A stretch of DNA of 64,000 nucleotides from Flaccisagitta enflata (GCA_965153355.1 OZ231126.1:71982001-72046000); one strand, 5' to 3'; counted from the stretch's first letter, positions 40,205 to 52,795 are shown. Notes: generated by a model from the sequence alone, not told the origin. Translations and numbers: made by a program.

Positions 40205-40960
40205 CAGGTCGCCCAAGGGCAATATATGGTCAGCGATACCCTTTGCCCTGCTTTGAGTGATTGTGAGTTGGAGTGAGGGGAAGCAGGGCATCGGCCCCGA
40301 AGGGGACGAAGTCCTGTAGAACACAGGGGGACTTTCGTTCGTCCTGCCTTACTTGGATGAGATGCTACATAGAGGGTTGACTGAAGGCCTTCAAGAGCTT
40401 AAATTGAGGTCTAAGAAGGCCTGAAAATGCCAATTGGAAGCTTGAGAGGACTAACTTGAGGCCTAATTTGAGGCATGAGAGGAGGTTTGAGGCATGGGAA
40501 TTTCGATTTGAGGCCTGCGAGGCCTAGTTTGAGGTCTGAAAGGCCAGGTTTGAGGCCTGCTAGGCCGGATTTGAGGCCTTTGAGGCTGGATTTGAGGCCT
40601 TTGAGGCTGGATTTGAGGCCTTTGAGGCTGGATTTGAGGCCTGAGAGGCTTGATTTGAGGCCTGAGAGGCTGGATTAGAGGCCTGAGAGGCTGGATTTGA
40701 GGCCTGAGAGGCTGGATTTGAGCCTGAGAGGCCAGATTTTAGGCCTGAGGGGCCTGAGGGGGTGGGGGGGACGAACTAACGAACGAACTAACTAACGAAC
40801 GGACGAACAAACGAAAGTCCCCCTGTGTTCTACAGGACTTCGTCCCCTTCGGGGCCGCTGCCCAAAAAGGCTAACCAAGCATTTGGGCAGAAGCCAAAAC
40901 CATAGGTAAACGCCTAAGAGGCGGAGTGTTACAAACCTAGCAACCATCCAACAGTCATAG
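40205..40960 (+). mobile_element. Family B element plus A-like tail
   Basis: AGGTCGCCCAAGGGC, TATGGTCAGCGATACCC, stem TGCCCTGCTT...AAGCAGGGCA, and an inverted arm of about 58 bp (GGCCCCGAAGGGGACGAAG with ACACAGGGGGACTTTCG), repeated in inverse at 40800-40868. The cargo is about 18 units of GAGGCCTGAGAGGCTGGAT. Beyond GCTGCCCAAAAA the text GCATTTGGGCAGAAGCC is family A, so B may sit in an A copy as at 32806. Confidence 0.65.
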
Positions 40961-41293
40961 CGATTTCAAAAAACTCACACTGGAATAAGAAAGAACATGT
41001 TTTGTCCACCTTATTGTATGATTTGCTGGGCTCTCACGGGATTGTCTGTGTCCCCGGATTTCAAGGAATGCAGTGAGATGTTATTCAGATGTAGCTGTCT
41101 GTCAGCAATGTCATCATCTTTTCATCAACTGACCGCTGCGGGAAAAATCAAACACAGTGTTGAAGTCAGAGCAAGAAAGAGAGATTTATATCTTAAGTAT
41201 AGACTTGAACTTTAAGGAGTTTGAAAAAAAAAGTTACAAGCAAAATCAAGCCCAGCGGTATCCGTTGCCAACTTAAGATTTTTTTACATACAT

Positions 41294-41400
41294 ACCCACT
41301 ATAAGGCATACCACCTTATGCCCAACGAGACATTTTATAGTTATTTCTATACTGGCAATAAGGCAGCTCCACTTCAAGGCATAATTTTGCTAAGTCCCGT
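41294..41400 (+). repeat. Dispersed repeat J, copy 2
   Basis: CCCACTATAAGGCAT, TTTTATAGTTATTTCTA, CTGGCAATAAGGCAG; order conserved with 27408-27520. A B-like start CAGCGGTATCCGTTGCC lies about 40 bp upstream. Confidence 0.4.
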
Positions 41401-41659
41401 GAAATATTCTTTAGTGACGCTCAACTGTATATGATTAAATATCAAGTTACAATGGCTCTAAAGGGTGAACAATTAAGGTTCAATACTGAATGGTGGAAAT
41501 CTTTGGGCATAGAGGTTGGAAGAACAAGCAAAAGAGTCAGGACACTTCGATACCTAAATGAACAGTAATAGCTTCTGACAAGAGACAAAGACTAAATGGA
41601 ATGCTCTGGTTGCAGCTCTTTGGTGAAGAGACAGAGACACTGGAGGAGCAACGCACTTT

Positions 41660-41661
<2 letters not shown>

Positions 41662-41738
<77 letters not shown>
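41662..41738 (+). repeat. (GA)n microsatellite
   Basis: Pure GA, followed by CAGAGA units to about 41820. Confidence 0.95.
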
Positions 41739-41741
<3 letters not shown>

Positions 41742-42091
41742 ACAGAGACAGACACAGAGACAGAGAGACAGAGAGAGACAGAGAGAGACAGAGAGGGAGA
41801 AACATAGACAGAGACAGAGAGAATCAAATGGTGAAATATCTTCCTTGAAGTGAAAACATTTTCTCCTTGCTTGTAATAAAAACCAATTAAAGTATTTTCT
41901 TGCTCGGGTCGTACTGTGATGATTATTTTTCCCTGGCGCCAGAAAAATATCATTGAGAATAAATTCTTCAAAGGGGAAAAATGGTTCCAGCGTTTTACTG
42001 TCTTTGCCAAAGTAATTTCTCAAATGGACTTAAATCTGATTAGAGGCGGAAGTGATTTGATTACCTAAGTCTTTTTGATGGGTCAATTCCA

Positions 42092-42160
42092 TTCACAGAC
42101 AAGCGACTCTACAAGAGCCCTTTTTGTGTGTCGGTTTGTCCGTCAGTTTGTCTTTTTCAT
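42092..42160 (-). mobile_element. Family A 3'-end remnant
   Basis: CAGACAAGCGACTCTACAAG then TTTTTGTGTGTCGG and GTCC-type repeats. Decayed hairpin. Confidence 0.35.
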
Positions 42161-42536
42161 ATTTTTGACAGTTACATTTGTTAAAAAGTCCAAAAAAGGA
42201 TTCATATTGTATGTTAGTTACTGAGTCGTTCCCATCATATACACCTTCCAGTTTTCTAGACGAATCCATGTATCGCTAGTAAAAAAAAAGATTTGTTCAT
42301 CTGTCCATTGGTCCAGTTGTCCATTTATTCATTTGCAACGCTCGTATCGAAAATGGTCCAGGACAAAGAATTGTGAGATGTTGATTTTGTGCTTAACTGG
42401 TATTTGAATGTTTTAGCCGAAAATGGGCACATCGTTGTACACACCTCCGAGTTACTTGTTCATGCCAAAAAATGTGTTTTCCGTCCATTTCGCTGTCCAT
42501 CGAAGCGCAAAATTGGGTCGGTCATTTATCAAACAT

Positions 42537-42775
42537 TCGTGTTTCTAGTGAGCGCCAAAAACGTGTTTGTTCCCGTGAAACGCGATAACAGTGTGAACAC
42601 ATATTCAAGAATTTTAACTGTCCCACGAGGGAGTGAGCGAAGTGAGTGAGCGAGCCCGTGAACGGAGCATAGCGCTGCGGAGCGAGTGAGCAGAGTGAGC
42701 GGTGCGAGCGAACGAACGTAGTGAGCGACCGAGTGGCCCTTTCAAAACGCGATCGCGTTTGACTAGAAACGCCCC
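42537..42775 (-). mobile_element. Family E element
   Basis: Ends CGTGTTTCTAGTGAGCGC and GACTAGAAACGCCCC are inverted relative to each other. The middle is dense in GAGTGAGCGA/GAGCGAAGTG repeats (42630-42735) and a 16-bp palindrome AAACGCGATCGCGTTT sits near the right end. Internal ACGCGATAACAGTGTGAAC matches the other E copies. Confidence 0.55.
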
Positions 42776-43400
42776 CTCTCTCTGTCTTTTGATTGTTCTA
42801 CTGTTAGACTGTTGGACAATTTTACTCTTGGACCTACCTTTCGTCCTTTTCCAACCCAAAATGAAATATGGGGCGAGTTAGCAAAATGAAATCATGAAAT
42901 CCCGCTAATATTTTCTTTCTTAATCTTTGGCATATATTGTCTTTTTCTTTGTGTTTTATTCTTCTTTTTTATTCTTTTATTTTCCTTTTTTTCCTTTGAT
43001 GATGTAATCTTTTTATGTCGTATTCCTTTTTTTTTCTTCTTATCCTATTCTACTCGCGTAATTTTTTCCCGTTTTTCTCTTTTCCTTCATTTTTTTCCAG
43101 CTTCATTCCATCCCAAAAGGGCAAAATTGTTTTGGAAGTGTTGACTTTTGGTGACCGACGATCGCAAAGATTAAAAGTCTCATTCTGTGTGTGTTTTTGT
43201 GTGTGTGTTTGTGTGTCGCTTCTCTGCAGTGGAATGTTGACGAAGAAGATGAAGAAGAAGAAGAAGAAGAGAAAAACAAAGTTTAAAAAGTTCCGTCCTT
43301 TTTTGCTTTGGCAGTTAATAAGTCGAGATCTTCCAAGTAGCAGCCGAAAGAGACAGGCTTCCCCTTAGCGAAAGGAAAAAAAGAGGGAAAAACAAGGAAA

Positions 43401-43402
<2 letters not shown>

Positions 43403-43482
<80 letters not shown>
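43403..43482 (+). repeat. (GA)n microsatellite
   Basis: Pure GA, joined directly to the next array. Confidence 0.95.
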
Positions 43483-43483
<1 letters not shown>

Positions 43484-43485
<2 letters not shown>

Positions 43486-44255
43486 AAACAAACAAAACAA
43501 ACAAAAAAAAACAAAACAAACAAAACAAATAAAAACAAACAAAACAAACAAAACAAACAAAACAAACAAAACAAACAAAACAAACAAAACAAACAAAACA
43601 AACAAAACAAACAAAACAAACAAAACGAACAAAACAAACAAAACAAACAAAACAAACAAAACAAACAAAACAACTCATACAGAGCAAACAAAACAAACAA
43701 AACAACCAAAAAAATGAAACAAGTAAAACAAACAAAACAACAAAACAATAAAACAAACAAAACAAACAAAACAAACAAAACAAACAAAACAAACAAAACA
43801 AACAAAACAAACAAAACAAACAAAACAAACAAAACAAACAAAACAAACAAAACAAACAAAACAAACAAAACAAAACAAAACAAACAAAACAAACAAAACA
43901 AACAAAAAACAAACAAAACAAACAAAACAAACAAAACAAACAAAACAAACAAAACAAACAAAACAAACAAAACAAACAAAACAAACAAAACAAACAAAAC
44001 AAACAAAACAAACAAAACAAACAAAACAAACAAAACAAACAAAACAAACAAAACATTAAAAAAAAAAACAAAGAGAATAGAACAGAAAAAAACAACGAAA
44101 AAAACAAACAAAAACAAACAAAAAAAGAAAAAACAAAGAAACAAAAACAAACAAAAATAGACAAAAACAAAAAAAAAAGAAACAAAAAACAAACATAATC
44201 AAACAAAATCAAACAAAAGCAAACAAAAGAGAACAAAAACAAACAAAAACAAACG
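43484..44255 (+). repeat. 9-bp minisatellite (AAACAAAAC)n
   Basis: Highly regular from 43540 to 44056 with small irregularities near 43670-43750 and 43870; degenerate A-rich after 44056. Phe/Leu/Cys/Val frames on the minus strand are produced by the repeat. Confidence 0.93.
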
Positions 44256-44355
44256 TTTGCGTGACCGCCCAACCGACCAACCGACCGAGCGACCGACCTA
44301 CCGACCAACCGACGGACATGACTTCTAATAGAAGTGCGGGGACGCACTAAAAGAT
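44256..44355 (+). mobile_element. Family A 3' end, AGTGCG variant, after A-rich array
   Basis: GACC repeats, ACGGACATGACTTCTAATAG, then AGTGCGGGGACGCACT plus AAAA. The stem AGTGCG/CGCACT is another pair-preserving variant. No 5' end is visible; the A-rich array lies where it would be. Confidence 0.6.
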
Positions 44356-44605
44356 GTAAAAGCAAAGAAAACCGAAGATACCCCAAAAAAAACCCCGATG
44401 AATCTGGGACAAAACAAGAGTTTGGTAAGTGAGATAAAAAAGAGAGAAGAAAAGGGAAAAGAAGAAAAATTAAGGACAGTAAAAGATGTAAAAAAAGAAG
44501 TTAAGGCAAATGAAGCAGAAAAGACGGGAAGAAAGTGACCAAAGGCAAACTTTAAGATGGACACAAATCGAACAATGACTGAGAAAGATGACGTAAACGA
44601 ATATG

Positions 44606-44624
44606 ACGACGACGACGACGATAT

Positions 44625-44675
<51 letters not shown>

Positions 44676-44706
44676 CGATAACGACGACGACGACGATAAC
44701 CACGAC
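44606..44706 (+). repeat. (GAC)n trinucleotide array
   Basis: CGA/GAC repeat of about 100 bp with ATA interruptions. Confidence 0.93.
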
Positions 44707-45432
44707 GCCTGAGTAAAAAGAAAGACGGCGGCAGCGACGGTCCTTTCAGCACTTTTCAGTGGCTAAAACGGCAGAAAAAAAAAGCTAAAAAGGTAGAAAG
44801 ATGAATTAAGACTGAGAAAGGCGAAGAGTCAAAGGCTGCTTGATAAAATATGTATGAGAGTGAAATATCTATTTCAATAATGGAGGGGGAAGGAGATTTT
44901 ACACGAGTGACTAGGCCGTGTTCAAAGAGACACAGTGATATGATAGGACCGTCATGAATATAACAGACAGACAGAATGATGGAAATCCTTACAGTCTCTG
45001 TTGCAAACACGGACGGAGAGAAAAGAAGGGTTTTGCGACACATAGACAACCAGCCAGACTGAAACAGAGACTGATAGACAGAATGTTAAATTGATATTGC
45101 CAGAAAAGGTAGAAAGGGATAAATATTGAAAACAAAGGACAGACACGATCATGATATGGAGTTTTTTGATGGAAAAAATGAATGTATACAGACGTCGAGA
45201 GAGACAAACCGACTGAAACTAACAGACAAACAAACATACAAATAAACTGACAATCCAACTAACTCAATCCAAAAAGAGACAGATATTCGACTTTTGTCAG
45301 GATTTGACATTTGGGGAAAATCGGCGTTTGGCCTCAGTAACCGTTGGAATTCACCCTTACCATTCACTCCTCTACTATCTACTCCTCCTCCTCTTCCTCC
45401 TCCTCCTCCACCTCCTACTCCTCTTCCTCCTC

Positions 45433-45651
45433 CACCACCACCGCCGCCACCACCACCACCACCACCACCACCACCACCACCACCACCACCACCACCACCA
45501 CCACCACCACCACCACCACCACCACCACCACCACCACCACCACCACGACCTTCACCACGGCCACCGCCACCACCACCACCACCGCCACCACCACCACCAC
45601 CACCACCACCACCACCACCACCACCACCACCACCACCACCACCACCACCAC
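45433..45651 (+). repeat. (CAC)n trinucleotide array
   Basis: About 219 bp, interrupted near 45546-45570 by GACCTTCACCACGGCC-like text. Confidence 0.95.
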
Positions 45652-45816
45652 TTGGATGACACTTTTACTTCATTCATCGACGCCGCGGCGACTTCGCTTA
45701 AAAACCAAATTCTCGACTTTTGAGCAAACATCACCTTTTTCCACATCACATCATCTATTCGTTAGCACAATGTTCTTTTTTTTTTCTAGCTATCACTTTC
45801 ATGTCATAGCAATATT

Positions 45817-45850
45817 ACCAGCAATGGCGGTTATCGCCGACCGGAAATAA
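45817..45850 (+). mobile_element. Family F 5'-end fragment
   Basis: ACCAGCAATGGCGG then TTATCGCCG, the F 5' hairpin, followed by ACCGGAAATAAATCGG. The rest of F is absent. Confidence 0.4.
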
Positions 45851-45911
45851 ATCGGATGGGTTGTTTTTGTTTCTTTCAGCTTCTTCTCTCTTTTCATTTT
45901 CTTTTTTCTTT

Positions 45912-46083
<172 letters not shown>

Positions 46084-46246
46084 TTTTCCAAACAATTTCA
46101 TCTCATTGTTGGCAAATCGTATCTTTTACCTTATTCATAAATATGTCATTTTTGTCACAATATTCTTTTTTTTTTGTAACGATGTCATGTCATTATCGTC
46201 ATAATGTCCTCCCCATCACTATCACCTATCTGTTATCAGTGCATCC

Positions 46247-46528
46247 TTTTTGGGCAGCAGCCCGATGCTCTGTAGAACACAGAGGTGATTTTCCATATGT
46301 CCATATGTCCTCCTTCCCACTAAGGCCTTCCCCAAACCACTCTATTGAAGCACAATCAGACACTCTCAGGCCAGCCATCCACGTCTTTCCCGGACATATG
46401 GATGTATCAAAAATCACTGCCATGTTCAATTAGACACCTGCCCTTAGAGGCCTTTGCCCTGCTCACTTCTCATTACCTCGAAGCGGCAAGTGAGCAAGGC
46501 AACGGGTACCGCCGACCATATGCAATTC
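46247..46528 (-). mobile_element. Family B element, short cargo
   Basis: TTTTTGGGCAGCAGCCCGATG, CTGTAGAACACAGAGGTG. Its interior is not the usual 20-bp array. Then the stem TGCCCTGCTCACTT...AAGTGAGCAAGGCA (14 positions, one G:T) and ACGGGTACCGCCGACC. Confidence 0.55.
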
Positions 46529-46629
46529 TTGGATGACTGGTTTTCATTTTTCACAACCATGTCATCAACAACAGTGCCTTTATTCATCGGGGCCGACAAG
46601 GACAAATAGATATGAGATATTTGCTGCGG

Positions 46630-46937
<308 letters not shown>

Positions 46938-47018
46938 GTGAAAAGAATCAAAGAAAGACAGAAAGAAAAGAGTAAGACAAAATTCAAAGGAAAAAATGAA
47001 AGAAAGAAAAAAAAAGGA

Positions 47019-47116
47019 TGAATGAATGATGGCTGAATGAATGAATGAATGAATGAATGAATGAATGAATGAATGAATGAATGAATGAATGAATGAATGA
47101 ATGAATGAATGAATGA

Positions 47117-47196
<80 letters not shown>

Positions 47197-47234
47197 GCGA
47201 AAGAAAAAAAGAAAGAAAGAAAGAAAGAAAGAAA
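47019..47234 (+). repeat. (GAAT)n then (AAAG)n
   Basis: GAAT to about 47115, switching to AAAG from 47116 with no spacer. Confidence 0.95.
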
Positions 47235-47439
47235 ATATCTTGAGGCGAAAAAAAAAAAAGAAAAGAAAAAGGGAAACCCTAGTTTTCCACAACAAATCAA
47301 AGTCAAGTGGAATGGTAGTGGAATATTGCAACGAGAACGAAATCATTTCAAGGCTGTTCCGTTGAGTGGAAAGCAAATGGACCCGCCTCACACAAACTGC
47401 CAGTCTAGGCAACCCGCGCAAATTCTTTTGAAACGACTC

Positions 47440-48096
47440 TTACAACGCCGCTCAACCCGTTGTGAACCATCTGCCACCCTTTCATCCCTATTCAACCTGC
47501 TAGCAGCATGCTGTTAACCAACTGCCCCCCTTTCATCCCTATTAGTCCGGGTGTGAACCATCTGCCACCCTTGCATCCCTATTCAACCTGGTGTGAACCA
47601 TCTGCCACCCTTGCATCCCTATTCAACCTGGTGTGAACCGACTGCCCCCCTTTCATCCCTATTAGTCCGGGTGTGAACTGACTGCCCCCCTTGCAACCTC
47701 ATTCAACCCGGTTTGAACCAACTGCCACCCTTGCAACCCTATCAATCCTGTTGAGAACCGGCTGCCAGCCTTGCAATCCTAATAATCCTGTTGAAAACCG
47801 AATGCAACCCTTACGACCCCATTCAACCTGGTGTGAACCAACTGCCCCCCTTTCATCCCTATTAGTCCGGGTGTGAACTGACTGCCCCCCTTGCAACCTC
47901 ATTCAACCCGGTTTGAACCAACTGCCACCCTTGCAACCCTATCAATCCTGTTGAGAACCGGCTGCCAGCCTTGCAATCCTAATAATCCTGTTGAGAAACA
48001 AATACAACCCTTGCAACCCCGTTCAGCCTGGTGTGAATCATTTGCCACCCTTGCAATCCTATTAGTCCTGTTGAGAACCAAAGCCCAACCCGGTCT
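47440..48096 (+). repeat. 40-bp satellite with a 200-bp higher-order repeat (G), left part
   Basis: GTGTGAACCATCTGCCACCC-type monomers start at 47551, 47591 and 47631 (40 bp apart). A block starting ACTGCCCCCCTTTCATCCC at 47641 recurs at 47841, giving a 200-bp unit of five monomers. Monomers carry CCTGTTGAGAACC or CCTGGTGTGAACC. Confidence 0.85.
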
Positions 48097-48830
48097 AGGT
48101 GTAGGAGCTGGCCGGACTGAGTTTGTAGTTATCTGACCTTACTTTTATCCTGATTTCAACAGGGTTGAATATTCGGAGAGGGTAGAGTTAGATTATAGGG
48201 TTTGGTTTAGGGGTAGAGTTTGGTTTAGGGGTAGGGTTTGGTTAAGGGGTAGGATCAGGTTTAGGGGTAGGGTTGAGTTTAGGGGTAAGGTTGGGTCTAA
48301 GTTAGTTAGGGGTAAGGGTTGGGCTTAGGAAAGGCTTAGGGGTAGGGTTGGGCTCAGGGTAGGGTTGGCTTAGGGGTAGGGTTGGGCTTAGGGGCAGGGT
48401 TGGGCTAAGGGGTAGGATTGGGTTAGGGTAGGGGTGGGTTTGGGGTAGGGTTGGGTTTAGGGGTAGGATTGGGTTTAGGGGTAGGGTTGGGCTTAGGGGT
48501 AGGGTTGGGCTCAGGGGTACAGTTGGGCTTAGGGATAGGGTTGGGCTCAGGGGTAGGGTTGGGCTTAGAGGTAGGGCTGGGCTTAGGGGTCAGGTTGGGC
48601 TTAGGGGTAGGGTTGGGCTTAGGGTTAGGGTTGGGTTTAGGGTTAGGGTTGGGTTTAGAGTTAGGGGTGGGTTTAGGGGTTGGGTTGGGTGTAGGGGTAG
48701 GATTGGATATAAAAGTAGGGGTGGGGCACAACTAGGGTCAGGAAAGACCTTAATAATTCAATGTTGGTGTAATGTCGCATAAAAAATGCTAAAACATATG
48801 CTTATGTATGTCCGGCCAGCTCCTACACCT
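48097..48830. mobile_element. Inverted-repeat element carrying telomere-like G-rich minisatellite
   Basis: Perfect 21-bp inverted ends: AGGTGTAGGAGCTGGCCGG at 48097 and its complement ending at 48830. About 530 bp of GGGCTTAGGGGTAGGGTTG units (48180-48715) fill the centre, in one orientation only. The 40-bp satellite continues on both sides, so the element probably inserted into it. No clear target duplication. Confidence 0.7.
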
Positions 48831-49020
48831 TTGCCTACAACCCATTGCAACCCCATTCAGCCTGGTGTGAACCATTTGCCACCCTTGCCATCCTATTAAT
48901 CCTGTTGAGAACCAAACCCAATTCTTACAACCCCATTAATCCTGTTTTGAAGAGACTGCCACTATTACAATCTCCTTCAACCCGTTACACCCTGACAGCA
49001 CCACATGCCAAACCGATAGA
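48831..49020 (+). repeat. 40-bp satellite (G), right part
   Basis: Resumes as GCAACCCCATTCAGCCTGG and GTGTGAACCATTTGCCACCC; decays toward 49020. Confidence 0.8.
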
Positions 49021-49214
49021 AACCTAAAATAACACACATGTATTGCTACTCAGGGGAGTGGGTAAGAACCAATTTTGAAGACGGAGTTGAACCCCGAAAT
49101 GACGGTGGATTTCTGTCATTACCAATGTAAGAATTTAAAAGAAATGACATGAAAGGACGAAGATTTTAAGCACTCTTGGGTTGGGTATATTAAGATGTAA
49201 CTGTGCACCACTTT

Positions 49215-49820
49215 TTCGACACCTTCACGATCCAAATCACACCAAATGCCGATTTCAACTCTCAGCGCCCAGCAAGACCTAAGTTCACGCCAATTGCCAC
49301 TCTCAGCATCTCCTTCGACCCATTACACATCAACTGCCATTCGCAGAAAACTCACAACTCACCCAAATTTCAGCTCTCAGCGCACAGCATGACCCAACTC
49401 TGCACTAATAACCACTCTCAGCATCTCCTTTGACCCATATCACAATGACTGCCATTCGCAGAAAACTCATGACTCACCCAGATTTCAGCTCTCAGCGCAC
49501 AGCATGACCCAACTTTGCACTGATAACCTCTCTCAGCATCTCCTTTGACCCATTACACATCGACTGCCATCCTCGGAAAACTCATGACTCACCCCAATTT
49601 CAGCTCTCAGCGCCCAGCAAGACCCAACTTTACGCCAATTACCACTCTCAGCGTCTCCTTTGACCCATATCACAATGACTGCCATTCGCAGAAAACTCAT
49701 GACTCACCCAAATTTCAGCTCTCAGCGCACAGCATTACCCAACTTTGCACTGATAACCTCTCTCAGCACCTCCTTAGACCCATTACACATCGACTGCCAT
49801 CCTCGGAAAACTCATGACTG
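49215..49820 (+). repeat. 115-bp satellite (H)
   Basis: GACTGCCAT recurs at exactly 115-bp spacing (49333, 49448, 49563, 49678, 49793). Two monomer types alternate (CATTCGCAGAAAACTC and CATCCTCGGAAAACTC), hinting at a 230-bp unit. Confidence 0.9.
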
Positions 49821-49941
49821 ACTCTGCGCCACTCTGAGGGCTTATCGTGACCCTTTGGGGTTTTATTTATCGTAGTAGTTCACAACCTTTTTGCCCTCTT
49901 CCAAAAACCCTTTGAATCTGACTCAGACATTAAAACTCTAC

Positions 49942-50775
49942 ACCAGTAATGGCGGTTATCGCCGTGAGGAAAAAAGTCGTAAGCATTGGTCACTTTTCAC
50001 CATGCTTTTGTCTTCAGTCACTGCAAATTTTTTTTATTTGTTAGACTTAACGAAGAGCAATTATTTGTATTAAGTGTACTGAAAATCAGAGAAAAATAGG
50101 ATGTAGCCATATTAGCTAGATGAGCAAGATACTCTCTTTTACCCAGATGACCAATTATGCTCACTTACATGTTTTCTTGAAATTCAATGCTCAGACATAT
50201 ATCAATACATTTATTCATCCCATTAAAAATTAGAAAAAAAAAACTGGCAGAGCTAAATGAGCTAAGTGAGCTAGAATACTCAAAAACACCCTCACAGATA
50301 ACCAGCTATGCTCAGTGACTTGTATTTGCATGCCCAAACAAGTCAATTATCTGACTTAAAACTAAAAAAAAAAACTGAGCCAAATTAGCTGAATGAGCTA
50401 GAATAGTCAAAAGCACCCTCAAAGATGAGCGGCTATGCTCACAAACATGTTTTCTTGTATTTTCATGCTCAAACAAACACCAATACGCATCGTTATCAAT
50501 CCAACACGAAATAATGAGAAAATTGAAAAAAATTCAATTTCAATTTTTAGTAAAAAAAAGATTGCAAAGTTCATAACTCAAAAAATATTTGTCGTAGAGC
50601 ATTCTACTTGGCGCCAAATGAAAGAGAATCATTAAATTCACTCACCCTTTCAATTTTGTCTGATGGTGCGATCAGCCGGATGACATCCTCAACTTCCTAA
50701 TAAGAAAATGGAAACCATGTTTCTCTCCAGTATGTCAAAAAGTCGAAGACTGACTTCGACTTCTTTCCGACTATA
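49942..50775 (+). mobile_element. Family F element, copy 1
   Basis: 5' ACCAGTAATGGCGGTTATCG (hairpin GGCG/CGCC), then GGAAAAAAGTCG. Three units of about 125-155 bp contain GAGCTAAGTGAGCTAGAAT, CACCCTCACAGAT and TATGCTCA. The 3' end has hairpin AGTCGAAGACTGACTTCGACT (8-bp stem) overlapping CGACTTCTTTCC, the inverse of the 5' GGAAAAAAGTCG at 11 of 12 positions. Non-coding. Probable Helentron-like non-autonomous element (inference). Confidence 0.65.
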
Positions 50776-52105
50776 GTCTTATCACTTTAAAAGAACAAGA
50801 AACTTGTTGCATAATCTTGACATTTGCACAAGCCAAACTTCTTTCAGTCGGAATGCGGTATGCGGTATGCAAATTTCATTTATTCTATGAGGGAGAAAAA
50901 GCAATAATTGAGGATTCATAATTCATTTTATTTGTTTTTGCCTTGACTTCCAACATGAATCAACAATGTTTCGATAAATCTTAGCTGTGGGTGGCAGGTC
51001 AACGGACAAGGCTGATAAAGCCACACTGCACCGTAGTTACAACGCACCGCACCGCGGTTATAGAGCACAGCACCGCAGTTGTTACATTCCATACATTCAT
51101 TCTCTAGACTAAAACGAAAATTTTCGCTGGGCAATTCTTGGGAAACAGTTGAACGAGTTGGAGAAGCAGGTATATCTGATAACAAGAAAAAAGCCAGCAA
51201 AGAAAAGAAAAAAAGATAAGAAATGTCAGACGGAAAAAGAATGAAACGGAGATAAGGAAAAAGAGAGAGGAATAGAAAAGAGGGGCATCAATTCAGGTGG
51301 TCTCAGTTCCGGTGACCAACAATGGAGGTGGCCGACAATTGCGGTGGCCACCGATTGAGGTAGGGTATCGGAATAATAAGCATCTCAGTGGAAGCGCGAG
51401 AAACAGAAGCCTCGAAATGGTAAGCGCGAGAAACATAAGCGCCCAACACTCATAATCATAAGCACAAGAATGATAAGCGCCCCCTATTCCCTACAAAAAA
51501 GAAAAAGAAGAAGTCAGAAGAAAATTTCATCTGACCATCATATCATGAAAAGTGACAATGATAAAAGAATGAATAAGAAAGTGATGATGAAATGCTGAAA
51601 AAAAAATCGATTTTCTGGTTTAAAATGATTTTTTTTGTTCTTATCTTTTAAATATCCATCCAAACTAGCTTGAAAAGGTAAAACTAGTTACACATTAGCT
51701 AATCTTACACTTTTTAGATATTTTCTAAAGTTTTGGAAGCTGTATGAACCATGAAAGTGCCAAATATGGCAAAAAATGCTTGATTTTTGCATAAAAAGTG
51801 AGTTTTTCCCAAATTTTGCTTTCAAATGATTTAGTCTGATGTTGTTTTGTGTAGCCAAGACATCCTAGATGATAGTTCTTGGGGTCCCCAGAATGGGTTT
51901 TTTGGTTTTTCTTTGGGGGGCTATCCAGAGGGGGGTGACCACCCACTGAGGGTCGGGGTAGGAACTCAACCGGTATATTTTTCAAGAGGTGGTGTTATCA
52001 CCCGTTTTTCTTTTTTACTTTTCTTTCCTATTTCCATAGAAACGAGTTTTGATTTGCTTCGAGTTTTTCGTGACTCGAATGTGGCGGAATCTAGCGGTAG
52101 CAGTG
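50776..52105. other. Unassigned; short GATAAGCGC and GTGGCC repeats
   Basis: AAGCGCGAGAAAC and ATAAGCGCC motifs recur at about 51390-51485, GGTGGCC-type motifs at 51300-51360. No gene supported; a 178-codon frame at 51847-52383 depends on the GTG array. Confidence 0.4.
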
Positions 52106-52332
52106 GCGGTTGCAGTGGTGGTGGTGATGGTGGTGGTGGTGGTGGTGGTGGTGGTGGTGGTGGTGGTGGTGGCGGTGGCGGTGGTGGTGGGGGTGGGGGT
52201 GGTGGTGGTGGTGGTGGTGGTGGTGGTGGTGGTGGCAGTAGCAGTGGCGGTGGCGGTGGCCAGACTGGCGGTGGCAGTGGTGGTGGCCGTGGCTGTGGCA
52301 GTGGCAGTGGCAGTGGCAGTGGCCAGACTGGC
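52106..52332 (+). repeat. (GTG)n/(GGC AGT) trinucleotide array
   Basis: GTG with GCG, GGG and CAG variants; the right part is GGCAGT-like. Confidence 0.93.
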
Positions 52333-52407
52333 GAAAGCATAGTAAGGCCAGGTACAGTTGGGCGTTTCTTGGAGGCGGAGTAGAAAGAAAAATTGAAATA
52401 GGATGAA

Positions 52408-52612
52408 ACAAGGCCGGATACACGGCTACCCCAGTCGCGTACGGGTGGGCAGGGGCTATATTTGAGGTCACTAGACCATTTTGGTAGGAGCAGTTACGTC
52501 ACAGAATAGAAAACATAAAAAAGTAAAGTGTTACCAACCAATCGACCAACCAACCGACCGACCAACCGACGGACAAAGCGGGGTGTAGTCGCGTGCACGC
52601 GACTAAAAAAAA
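52408..52612 (+). mobile_element. Family A element, full length
   Basis: ACAAGGCCGGATACACGGC, AGTCGCGTACGGG, GGGCAGGGGCTATATTTGAG, GACC repeats and GCGGGGTGTAGTCGCG, ending TGCACGCGACT plus a longer A-run. Flanks TAGAAAGAAAAATTGAAATAG and TAGAAAGATTGAAATGAG are similar but not an exact duplication. Confidence 0.75.
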
Positions 52613-52678
52613 GGAAAGAAAATAGAAAGATTGAAATGAGATAAAAGAAGGAAACGAAAGACAGAAAGAGATGAGGCT

Positions 52679-52679
<1 letters not shown>

Positions 52680-52769
<90 letters not shown>

Positions 52770-52795
52770 GAGAAAGAGAGAAAGAAAGAAGGAAG
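52680..52795 (+). repeat. (GAAA)n tetranucleotide array
   Basis: Pure to about 52767, then GAGA and GGAA variants. Confidence 0.93.

Noticed and set aside
42610-42740. Coding or regulatory meaning of GAGTGAGCGA-type repeats
   Set aside because: Same block recurs in all E copies with shifts out of frame; it is part of the repeat family.
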